Source: Auanema rhodensis (lineage: Eukaryota; Nematoda; Chromadorea; Rhabditida; Rhabditidae). Taken from it: DNA of 64,000 bases. A program made the translations under genes and the position numbers. Under the pieces are notes generated by a model. That model was not told the DNA's origin, made no database searches, and saw only the letters and a program-made list of their open reading frames with translations. Below, piece by piece: positions 11,425 through 22,300 of this stretch (within the stretch, counting starts at the first letter, position 1; each line of letters starts with the position of its first letter). The DNA is taken from contig OZ059895.1 in NCBI GenBank assembly GCA_964057225.1, positions 16,018,001 to 16,082,000 on the forward strand, in the 5' to 3' direction.

Positions 11425-11676
11425 AATGTTTTACACCTGTTCAGTATGTTTTCTTCCAGGTAATGCCCTGAGGGTTAAATTATCCGTAAATGTATTGTTT
11501 CATTGGCTAAATAGTTGTGAAGGGGATGGTCGCCAATACTTTCGGGTTCTTCCCGCTTGAGTTGCAATTAAAACCTGATCGAATGTTTTTCCTCAAGATT
11601 CAGAAATTGAATAAAGTGAAACCCATATGAGATACCAAACAAGGTATGGCCTGTTAGACTCATTGAGTTGACCATT

Positions 11677-11837
11677 AAACTTACCTGGCTGGGAGCTGCC
11701 CGCGATCATCAAGGCGGGCTCTCTACGAAGAGGCCTGATCATTGCACTTTTCGATTGGGCTGACCTGTATGGCAATCTCGAGTTGAGATTCGCCAACAGC
11801 TAAATTTTTGCGTTTGGGGATGCGTTCGCGCGTCCCT
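11677..11837 (+). ncRNA. U1 snRNA, array copy 5
   Basis: Motifs intact; CATT upstream allele. Confidence 0.94.
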
Positions 11838-12079
11838 TACAATCTCGAATATTAATTTCATGCTTGGTAATCAGAATATCGTGAGAGTTTCACGTGAAAT
11901 CCACGTACATCCACACGCTCACTTCATTTTTGAATTATAATAGCACTTGACCGGTTGTTCTTCATGTTATAAAATTACTTCTATACTACAATTTTTCTTT
12001 TCAGGAAATTGTGATCATTGAAGCCAAGGGAGAGACTTAGAATCGTAACGTTGGTATTCTGATAACGTGTAGTCTCATA

Positions 12080-12151
12080 TCCTCGGTAGTATAGTGGTGA
12101 GTATCCGCGTCTGTCACATGCGAGACCCGGGTTCAATTCCCGGCCGGGGAG
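12080..12151 (+). tRNA. tRNA-Asp(GTC), array copy 5
   Basis: Canonical sequence. Confidence 0.97.
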
Positions 12152-12403
12152 AATGTTTTACACCTGTTCAGTATGTTTTCTTCCAGGTAATGCCCTGAGG
12201 GTTAAATTATCCGTAAATGTATTGTTTCATTGGCTAAATAGTTGTGAACGGGATGGTCGCCAATACTTTCGGATTCTTCCCGCTTGAGTTGCAATTAAAA
12301 CCTGATCGAATGTTTTTCCTCAAGATTCAGAAATTGAATAAAGTGAAACCCATATGAGATACCAAACAAGGTATGGCCTGTTAGACTCATTGAGTTGACC
12401 AAT

Positions 12404-12564
12404 AAACTTACCTGGCTGGGAGCTGCCCGCGATCATCAAGGCGGGCTCTCTACGAAGAGGCCTGATCATTGCACTTTTCGATTGGGCTGACCTGTATGGC
12501 AATCTCGAGTTGAGATTCGCCAACAGCTAAATTTTTGCGTTTGGGGATGCGTTCGCGCGTCCCT
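12404..12564 (+). ncRNA. U1 snRNA, array copy 6
   Basis: Motifs intact; CAAT upstream allele. Confidence 0.94.
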
Positions 12565-12806
12565 TACAATCTCGAATATTAATTTCATGCTTGGTAATCA
12601 GAATATCGTGAGAGTTTCACGTGAAATCCACGTACATCCACACGCTCACTTCATTTTTGAATTATAATAGCACTTGACCGGTTGTTCTTCATGTTATAAA
12701 ATTACTTCTATACTACAATTTTTCTTTTCAGGAAATTGTGATCATTGAAGCCAAGGGAGAGACTTAGAATCGTAACGTTGGTATTCTGATAACGTGTAGT
12801 CTCATA

Positions 12807-12878
12807 TCCTCGGTAGTATAGTGGTGAGTATCCGCGTCTGTCACATGCGAGACCCGGGTTCAATTCCCGGCCGGGGAG
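12807..12878 (+). tRNA. tRNA-Asp(GTC), array copy 6
   Basis: Canonical sequence. Confidence 0.97.
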
Positions 12879-13130
12879 AATGTTTTACACCTGTTCAGTA
12901 TGTTTTCTTCCAGGTAATGCCCTGAGGGTTAAATTATCCGTAAATGTATTGTTTCATTGGCTAAATAGTTGTGAACGGGATGGTCGCCAATACTTTCGGG
13001 TTCTTCCCGCTTGAGTTGCAATTAAAACCTGATCGTATGTTTTTCCTCAAGATTCAGAAATTGAATAAAGTGAAACCCATATGAGATACCAAATAAGGTA
13101 TGGCCTGTTAGACTCATTGAGTTGACCATT

Positions 13131-13291
13131 AAACTTACCTGGCTGGGAGCTGCCCGCGATCATCAAGGCGGGCTCTCTACGAAGAGGCCTGATCATTGCA
13201 CTTTTCGATTGGGCTGACCTGTATGGCAATCTCGAGTTGAGATTCGCCAACAGCTAAATTTTTGCGTTTGGGGATGCGTTCGCGCGTCCCT
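13131..13291 (+). ncRNA. U1 snRNA, array copy 7
   Basis: Motifs intact; upstream AAATAAGG variant and CTGAAGTATAAA downstream spacer. Confidence 0.94.
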
Positions 13292-13533
13292 TACAATCTG
13301 AAGTATAAATTTCATGCTTGGTAATCAGAATATCGTGAGAGTTTCACGTGAAATCCACGTACATCCACACGCTCACTTCATTTTTGAATTATAATAGCAC
13401 TTGACCGGTTGTTCTTCATGTTATAAAATTACTTCTATACTACAATTTTTCTTTTCAGGAAATTGTGATCATTGAAGCCAAGGGAGAGACTTAGAATCGT
13501 AACGTTGGTATTCTGATAACGTGTAGTCTCATA

Positions 13534-13605
13534 TCCTCGGTAGTATAGTGGTGAGTATCCGCGTCTGTCACATGCGAGACCCGGGTTCAATTCCCGGCCG
13601 GGGAG
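13534..13605 (+). tRNA. tRNA-Asp(GTC), array copy 7
   Basis: Canonical sequence. Confidence 0.97.
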
Positions 13606-13857
13606 AATGTTTTACACCTGTTCAGTATGTTTTCTTCCAGGTAATGCCCTGAGGGTTAAATTATCCGTAAATGTATTGTTTCATTGGCTAAATAGTTGTG
13701 AACGGGATGGTCGCCAATACTTTCGGGTTCTTCCCGCTTGAGTTGCAATTAAAACCTGATCGAATGTTTTTCCTCAAGATTCAGAAATTGAATAAAGTGA
13801 AACCCATATGAGATACCAAACAAGGTATGGCCTGTTAGACTCATTGAGTTGACCAAT

Positions 13858-14018
13858 AAACTTACCTGGCTGGGAGCTGCCCGCGATCATCAAGGCGGGC
13901 TCTCTACGAAGAGGCCTGATCATTGCACTTTTCGATTGGGCTGACCTGTATGGCAATCTCGAGTTGAGATTCGCCAACAGCTAAATTTTTGCGTTTGGGG
14001 ATGCGTTCGCGCGTCCCT
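13858..14018 (+). ncRNA. U1 snRNA, array copy 8
   Basis: Motifs intact. Confidence 0.94.
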
Positions 14019-14260
14019 TACAATCTCGAATATTAATTTCATGCTTGTTAATCAGAATATCGTGAGAGTTTCACGTGAAATCCACGTACATCCACACGCT
14101 CACTTCATTTTTGAATTATAATAGCACTTGACCGGTTGTTCTTCATGTTATAAAATTACTTCTATACTACAATTTTTCTTTTCAGGAAATTGTGATCATT
14201 GAAGCCAAGGGAGAGACTTAGAATCGTAACGTTGGTATTCTGATAACGTGTAGTCTCATA

Positions 14261-14332
14261 TCCTCGGTAGTATAGTGGTGAGTATCCGCGTCTGTCACAT
14301 GCGAGACCCGGGTTCAATTCCCGGCCGGGGAG
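14261..14332 (+). tRNA. tRNA-Asp(GTC), array copy 8
   Basis: Canonical sequence. Confidence 0.97.
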
Positions 14333-14584
14333 AATGTTTTACACCTGTTCAGTATGTTTTCTTCCAGGTAATGCCCTGAGGGTTAAATTATCCGTAAATG
14401 TATTGTTTCATTGGCTAAATAGTTGTGAACGGGATGGTCGCCAATACTTTCGGGTTCTTCCCGCTTGAGTTGCAATTAAAACCTGATCGTATGTTTTTCC
14501 TCAAGATTCAGAAATTGAATAAAGTGAAACCCATATGAGATACCAAATAAGGTATGGCCTGTTAGACTCATTGAGTTGACCATT

Positions 14585-14745
14585 AAACTTACCTGGCTGG
14601 GAGCTGCCCGCGATCATCAAGGCGGGCTCTCTACGAAGAGGCCTGATCATTGCACTTTTCGATTGGGCTGACCTGTATGGCAATCTCGAGTTGAGATTCG
14701 CCAACAGCTAAATTTTTGCGTTTGGGGATGCGTTCGCGCGTCCCT
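14585..14745 (+). ncRNA. U1 snRNA, array copy 9
   Basis: Motifs intact; shares the rare upstream variants of copy 7. Confidence 0.94.
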
Positions 14746-14987
14746 TACAATCTGAAGTATAAATTTCATGCTTGGTAATCAGAATATCGTGAGAGTTTCA
14801 CGTGAAATCCACGTACATCCACACGCTCACTTCATTTTTGAATTATAATAGCACTTGACCGGTTGTTCTTCATGTTATAAAATTACTTCTATACTACAAT
14901 TTTTCTTTTCAGGAAATTGTGATCATTGAAGCCAAGGGAGAGACTTAGAATCGTAACGTTGGTATTCTGATAACGTGTAGTCTCATA

Positions 14988-15059
14988 TCCTCGGTAGTAT
15001 AGTGGTGAGTATCCGCGTCTGTCACATGCGAGACCCGGGTTCAATTCCCGGCCGGGGAG
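14988..15059 (+). tRNA. tRNA-Asp(GTC), array copy 9
   Basis: Canonical; last tRNA before the first retroelement. Confidence 0.97.
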
Positions 15060-15277
15060 AATGTTTTACACCTGTTCAGTATGTTTTCTTCCAGGTAATG
15101 CCCTGAGGGTTAAATTATCCGTAAATGTATTGTTTCATTGGCTAAATAGTTGTGAACGGGATGGTCGCCAGTACTTTCGGGTTCTTCCCGCTTGAGTTGC
15201 AATTAAAACCTGATCGAATGTTTTTCCTCAAGATTCAGAAATTGAATAAAGTGAAACCCATATGAGATACCAAACAA

Positions 15278-15282
15278 GGTAT
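15278..15282. repeat. Target-site duplication, left copy (GGTAT or GTAT)
   Basis: GGTAT at 15278-15282 is matched by GGTAT at 27361-27365. The G at the LTR end makes 4 or 5 bases possible. The uninterrupted unit has one copy. Confidence 0.85.
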
Positions 15283-15648
15283 CGTTCCATTATGCTCCTA
15301 CGTATATTGAACAGACCATTGTAGTCTGCTCAACTACGCGTATAGTATTCCATAAGTGTAGCGGTATGGAAACAGAGCATAAGGATTACATAAGATAAGG
15401 AAATATATAGGTTTATTATACACAATACAATATCATTACAATACAATAACACAAGGATAAAGTAAACTACATTTACAAGACAAAGACTAATATATAAGAT
15501 TAACTAAGTTAGATGCAAACCGTCCATGGGCTTGCAAAGGGGCGAACTCCCGAATAGGGGCATGAGGGAAGGCGGTGCCATTCCTCATTCCTCTAGTCGG
15601 TCTGGCTCTAACCCTGCAGTTACATATATAGAGTCTCCGAATGGAACG
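15283..15648 (-). repeat. 3' LTR of the gypsy element (366 bases)
   Basis: Appears identical to 26996-27361 by eye. It ends in the short inverted repeat CGTTCCATT/AATGGAACG instead of the usual TG/CA. On the minus strand it contains AATAAA, a likely poly(A) signal. Confidence 0.95.
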
Positions 15649-15665
15649 TGCCCTTTTTCAAAGAT
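15649..15665 (-). promoter_or_regulatory. Putative polypurine tract
   Basis: Directly inside the 3' LTR the minus strand reads TTTGAAAAAGGGCA, a purine run in the right position to prime plus-strand synthesis. Confidence 0.6.
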
Positions 15666-16347
15666 TGTCGCGACCTCGCGATATTTTAAACAAAAATTTG
15701 GGCTTATATGTAACTGAGTTTTAGAGTTCAATTGTTTTAGCTTCACAATAACTATAGTATGATAGAGTTTTAGTTAGTATACAAACAAAATTACAATAAT
15801 TTATAAGAAGGGTTCAATATAATATGAAGTGACGATGAATTAGAATATTATTAATTTCATAAATTAATTATCTTAATATTCAAGCATTTCCTAATAGAGA
15901 TTGTAGAATAAGGGGCTAGTAATGAATGGGAATATGTTATTATTTTGACTAATGGTCTCAAGAAGTACTCATTTCTAAATTGAACCGAGATTATGATTTA
16001 ATAATGTGTCTCCATATGTCTCCCAGAGTGAATCCTTGATTACTAATGGAGACTACCACTTAAGATGAAATTGTGGTTGATACGCCTACCAGTGTTTATC
16101 TCATCTTATTTGGAGAGGCACATGGAGCTCGGATGGTTGTCAAAATGTCCTCTAGTCCGCATAGGATTACGGTAACTTGGAACCATTAGTCATAACATCT
16201 CCTCGTTTAGAATTTGCCTTATTTTTCCTTTCTCAATCTCTATTAAATGCTATTTTTATTTTGAATGTTATTTAGCATTAATTTTTTTTTTTCTAATTCA
16301 TCGTTATTTTGTTACAATAATTTAAATAACGTAGCATTATCTTGTTG
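15666..16347 (-). other. 3' untranslated part of the gypsy element
   Basis: AT-rich sequence of about 680 bases between the polyprotein stop and the polypurine tract. I see no frame resembling a separate downstream env here, which matters because env is expected in this place. Confidence 0.6.
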
Positions 16348-19300
16348 TTATTCTTCTTCATTCCTCGGAAGCCATATTTCGTCTTCATTTTCATCTTCTG
16401 GCTCTGTATCTATGCTATCCTTGTTGTTCCTGTTGATCACTTCTATTATTTCGATGTCGCTATCTTCTTCTGCTTGACTTTCTCGAAACCTTGCGCGAGT
16501 GTTGTAAGAGATGTTTTGTGAAGCAGGAGAGAAGATTTTCAAGTTATCTTTGTGGATATCTTGTAGTTTTCCTGATGAATTTCTGATTTGAACTTTTGAT
16601 CCTTCTACGTTGATGACTTCGTATGGTCCATCATAGCTTTTCCGAAGCTTTTGGCCGATTTGGTGTGATTTTATAGTCGTCATCACCATGTCGCCCGGTT
16701 GAATGTCTCTATGGTGTGCTCTTTGCGTTCTATCTTTCTTCTTTTTCGCATTTTCTTGATTTTTAGCTATGCGGTTCTTTATTATTTCGTCTCTCTTGTC
16801 CATATCTGGTCTTCTTTGGAGTAATTCTTCAGAAATTTCTTGAATTTTGGTGATCGTTTCTGGTAATTCAGCGTCCATTGACATTCTGCATTCTTTACCG
16901 AATAATGCAATGTATGGCGCAATCCCTGTAGTCGCGTGCTGAATATTGTTAATAGCAAAAGTGATTTTTGGTAATACAGTATCCCAGTCACTAAGGTCCT
17001 CTTTTAAGTAGTGGGTTAATCCTTCTTCGAGGGTTCTATGAAGTCTTTCCACTTGTCCATTTGAGTTCTTTTGGTGTGGTAGTGTTGGTTCATGTTTGAT
17101 TCCAAGTTTAGTACACATTTCTTCGAACTTTTTGGATACAAAGTTCGAACCTCTATCGGTGATCAAGCGATGTGGTGGTCCAAAAATGTAAACGAAATGT
17201 CTTAGAAATCGGTCAATTGTGATTTCCGTTGTTATTTGTGGTACAGCAATTGTTGTTGACCATTTTGTAAATGCGTCTTGCATGGTAATGACGTAGGTAC
17301 AGTTTCTTTTTGAAGGGGGAAATGGTCCCATTACGTCCATGTGGACTCGTTCAAATGGCTTGCTTGGTATCTCAAAATGACCTATTGGTTGTACCGTCAT
17401 GGAATGTGGATCTTTTTTTCTTTGAGCACATTTAATGCAGTTCTTGATGAATATAGTAATGTCGTTCTGCATATTTGTCCAATAGAATCTTCTTAGAATT
17501 GCTTCTTTTGTTTTAATAATTCCTTGATGTGCTGCAATTGTAGGATCCTCATGAAAAACTTTGATTATTTCCTCAATTATGGGGTGTTCTTGTGGTATTA
17601 CGATAGCGGGTTGTGGCTTTTTGTCTGTTGGTTTTGTATAGAGCAAGTCATTTATGACACAATATCTGTCATTAGCTGTCATGTTCTTTTGTGCTCTATA
17701 TTCAATCTCCGCTATCGTCCGTTTAATCCAAGGGGTGTTTAGTTGAATTTCCTTTATTGTTGGTGTATTTATGGCGTTAATGTGAATTTCTTCCATTTTC
17801 GTCTTCTTTGTTTCCGGCTTAGCATCGTTAGCTTCTTCACCTATATATCGAGATAGAGCATCGCATACTTTATTTAATTGGCCTGCGCGATATTTTATTT
17901 CAATATCATATTCTTGGATGACCAGCTGGAACTTCGCAAGACGACCAAATAAGTCTCTGCGTGTCATTAAGCTGGTAAGGGGTCGATGGTCCGTAATACA
18001 TATAGTATGAGTTCCAAGAATGTATGTACGGAATTGATTTAATGCATATACAAGGCCTAATGCTTCTATCTCGATTGGTGCGTAGTTACGTTCGGCTTTA
18101 ACTAGTTTTCTGCTTGCAAATGCGATAGGGTGTAGATTTTTCAGAGGTTGTTTTGGATCTTCCGGTTGTAATAATACAGCACCTATGGCGATGTTACTAC
18201 CGTCGCTTTCAACTATAAACAAGCGGTCCGATTTAGGTGGGCTTAAAACGGGTGCCTGTATTAAACTTCTTTTAAGGAGGTCTAAAGCTTCTTTATGTTT
18301 GTTTTCCCATTTGAATTCAGTATCTGCCTTTGTCAGATCGTATAAAGGGCTTGCGATACGTGCAAAATCTTTCATGAATTTGCGAAAGAATCCAACCATT
18401 CCCAAGAATGCTCGTACACCTGTTGCATTCTTTGGTGCCGGATAATCTTGTATGGCGGCGACTTTTTGAGGGTCAGGTTTTATACCTTGACATCCTACAA
18501 TAAGTCCTAGAAATTTCACTTCTGGTTGAGCAAAAGCGCATTTCTTAAGCTTTATCTTCATTCCCAATTCTTCTACTGCTTGCAGTAAATCATCGATATC
18601 TTTGAGATGTTGTTCTCTTGTATCAGATATAACTAATAGATCGTCCAAATAAACAAATAGTTTACAAGAACATTTACTTTGCAAATACCTTACTGCTGTT
18701 TGAAAGGTATGAGGGGCTCCACAAAGGCCCATCGGCATCCGTTTGTACTGGTATGTGCCGGATGTGGTCGTAAATGCTGTTAGTGGTCGATCTGATTTTC
18801 TCAAGGATATTTGAAAAAATCCTGACACTAAATCGAAGTTTGAGAAAAATTGGGCGCCTGCTGCCAAATCAACTATGTCAGAAATGCTTGGAATGACATA
18901 AGTTTGCTTGCGTGTGACATTATTTAAAGCTCGAAAATCTGTCACAAACCTATACGTGTCATCTTTCTTCTTAACTAGTACTACAGGGCTATTAAATAGA
19001 GATGTAGAAGGCTCTATTATGCCTTGCTCAAGCATTTCTTTGACTTGTTTTTCAATTTCTTCCTGTTTTCCTAAGGGAATACGTGTTATTCTCGGCTTTG
19101 GCATATCCATATCTGTTCTCAATGGTATGGTATGCTCTATAGGACCTTTAAATAAGCCTATTTTCCTGTCCTCGTTAAGAAATGCCTCACGATGGCTTTC
19201 AATTATTTTTGTAAGCTCATGTTTTTCTTCTTTCGTGAGATCAGCATTCTCTAGATCAAGATCTTTTATGAAGTCTCTTGGAAAATATGGTAGTTTACTC

Positions 19301-22300
19301 TCCCAATCGGCTTCTGGCGGAACATATGGTAGAATTGGCTTATGCTTAAAGGGTTCACAAGCCGGAATTTTTCCAATTATTGCCTGTCCGATGACTGAAT
19401 TAGCTTCCATAGCTATTGTTTCATCGGTATCGTTACGGAACATAACATATACTCCACTGGTATCACGAAACGCAGTTGGATATAATGATTTTAATGCGCT
19501 TCCACTATCCCCTAAGACAACCACTTCGTTAGATTCTAGTGGTTTATCTGTCTTTATTGGGATAGGTGCCTCTTCATCAGGCTTTAATGTTTTTGTTCTT
19601 AAATTAATGATATTCACAGTTATCTCCGTATGCTTAATAGATTCGTTTCCTATTAATGGGATGGCATTGTTTCCAATCTCCAACCTCTTCTTGGATGGTT
19701 TAAGGCTGACGTCGATGTTTTCGCTGTCAAGCGCTTTCATGAAATCTAGTCCAATTAAAGCGGGAGCAGGACAGTCATGATCGTTTGAGACCAAAAAGGT
19801 GTGTTCGATCTCGTAACCGGCAATTTCAATTACAAGATTTATCTTTCCATAAAATGTGAAAGTGGACTTGTTGGCTGCCATCGCTACTAAATGTCTCTTC
19901 TTGACATTTTCGGCCATGTTCAGATATTTGAGGGTGGAGAGCCTAACATATGACACTGATGAGCCTGAATCCCATAAAGCTAAAATCAGTTTATCTTCAA
20001 CTGATATATATACTAATGGTAACTTTGTTTCCGCTGATACAATAGAAGCAACAAATGGTATTGCGATTGGAATAAATGTTACTAAAGCAGGATAGTATTG
20101 CTTCATGATGTTATCTGGCATCTGTTGGTCTGGGCGGCTTACAAGTTCCAATGTTTCTTCATAGCTTGGGGGCTCATTATCTATTTCGTGGACATGCATT
20201 ACGGTTAGTGGAGTGGCTCTGAAGAACCAAAATTTAGCAACAACGAAAAGAATTATTAATACTGCGGCAATCGTAACCATTGATCCTATGAAGATGAGTG
20301 TTCTCTCAATTGATCCTATTAGAAATTGCTTTACGCTAGTCCAGGCGGAAGTTGTGAACTCAGCTGCTTTAGAGATATAGTCACTGCCCTTTTTCAAAAG
20401 ATTAAAGGCGGACGTAATTTTTGGATCGTTGTGAATAGTATGTAAAACATGGTTCTGTCGTATGGATGCTAAACTTGCTCCATATGCAATAGCTGTTGAC
20501 ATTGAGTAAACTCTCAATGATAAATTGGTGTATAAGTTAGCGCCTGTGAACTTTAAAGGTGTTAATTGGTGGTATTGCGCTTTATCAAAGAGTGATATTG
20601 GTTTTACTTCAACCGATCCATTTATATTTATCCATTCTCCATTTTGATAGTATACATCTGTGGGTACATGTTCGCAATCTATCTCTTTTCCATGTGTTAA
20701 TAAGTCTCTTGATCCTGGAGCAGCAAAATATAATCTCTCATCTTCTGTTATTACTGGTGTTTCCAAATAGCATGTATCATTGATCTTATGATTATGATAA
20801 ACAGCTTTAGGTTGAAGAGGTAGGCATATACGAACATGAACTATATCGCTGCCTACGAAACGGGCTGCAATATCCTCTCTTCCTAAAATAGTCCTCATTG
20901 CTATTGTAGGTTCTATGTGTAAAATAGAACGCCATAGCTCGAGGTATCTATTTTGAATCTCACATATGGATTCATAAGATTCCATGAAATGTTTCTGTAG
21001 CTCTTCTTGTATGAGTGTTGTTGTATATTGTAGATGATCTTGAGCTATTCTGCGAGATACGTTGAGGTTGAATTGTATTTCGTTGTTCACTTTTGACGCT
21101 GTATACGTTGCCTGAGCCTGAATTTCTCTGGTTTCTACGGGTGGAGATGATGTTCTTTGTTTCCTTAAGATTCGTGACGCCGTGTCAGTGACTGTTGCTA
21201 ATGTTGTTGGCGAGAGAGTCGTAGTTATCGCGGCTGTTGTCGTCTCAACTGTGGTTGTCGTCGGAATCCGAGTCGTATGGCTTTTAGTTGTCTCCTGAAC
21301 TAGTGAAGCGGGTTTGTCCGTTGTTGTCGTTAATGACAGTCTTCTAGTCAGATAAGGCGGTGTTTCAATATCCTCTAACAGTGGTAAAAATGTTTTTATA
21401 AGTAGCTGGCGTGTATCTGCGCTTGGGTTTTGAATGCGAGGGTGGGGCCCTATCGATATACCGTAGTTAGAATCTTTATCTCGATATAATTTGTTGGTAT
21501 CTGGCACATTGATTGTTAATTGTCGGAACTTTTCATCATCTACGGCTGCTGCTGTTTTATTTGGCCTTATTACTCGCAATGTCATCAAGTTATGGTATAA
21601 GTAAAGAGTGTTTCTAAGTACTATACGCTCATCAGCATTGTCAGTTGTTAGAGTTGGTCGGATCGGCGGCATGTTCACAAAGGATTTTAAAACCTCTTGC
21701 CTTGATGGTACCGACAGATTGTTTTCAAATATTACCGGTGTATAAGCTAACTCCATCGCTATGCTTTCGGCTCTTTCACGGTAGGATCCGTCTTTTTCTA
21801 GCAGTTTTTCGTCAAATTCGTGTGCTGTTAATCTGTCACCTATCTGTTCTAATAATTGTTGTGAGGTTAAATACCGTATAGCGCCGCGAGTGGTTGCTGC
21901 CAGTTCCTTTTGCGCAAGAAAATAAAGTATTGCTTCCTCAGGGTCGTGTATTTCGTATGTTTGAAGGAAACGTTGTATGGATTTATCAGATACGGGACTT
22001 CTTAAGAAGAAATAAAACTTCTCGGGATGTGCTGAAACCCAATCAATAATTGAATATGAAGGGTTGACAGCTCGTCTGGCCTTTATAAGCGGTATTATCT
22101 GATAAATACCAGGATTACTCATCACCGGTCGTAAGAAAGGATAAGGACAAATATTTAATATTAAAGTTTCAAAATCTTCCTGTTTTTGTATCCACTCCTT
22201 GTTTAATTCAACCGTGCATTCCGCAATTGCTCTTTTATCTCTTTTCGCCGGAAGTTTCTTATATTCTCTCTCTATTAAAACATGGATATTGGTGTCATTT

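Larger units (their letters stand above)
8710..15282 (+). repeat. Tandem array block A of the 727-base U1/tRNA-Asp unit (9 units plus part)
   Basis: Repeat similarity begins abruptly near 8710 (AAACCCATATGAG), inside what would be the U1 upstream region. It then repeats every 727 bases until the retroelement junction at 15282. Each unit runs: U1 upstream region, U1 snRNA, spacer with the palindrome TTTCACGTGAAA and a TTTTTCTTTTCAG tract, tRNA-Asp, Pol III T-run, 250-base spacer. Units differ at few positions. Two spacer alleles follow U1 (CTCGAATATTAA and CTGAAGTATAAA), and two precede it (GACCAATAAAC and GACCATTAAAC). The units ending near 13.3 and 14.7 kb share several rare variants (for example AAATAAGG) two units apart, so dimers have been duplicated. 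Confidence 0.97.

Noticed and set aside
15666..16347. Conventional env gene downstream of pol in the intact element
   Set aside because: Only AT-rich sequence with many stops is present between the polyprotein stop and the polypurine tract.
16782..16991. Short minus-strand frames overlapping the polyprotein in other frames (also 23181-23468)
   Set aside because: Alternate-frame shadows of the integrase and the Asn-rich Gag tail.
18908..19780. 290-codon plus-strand frame opposite the polyprotein
   Set aside because: It is a shadow of the protease/RT coding region, with no splice sites, family resemblance or independent support.
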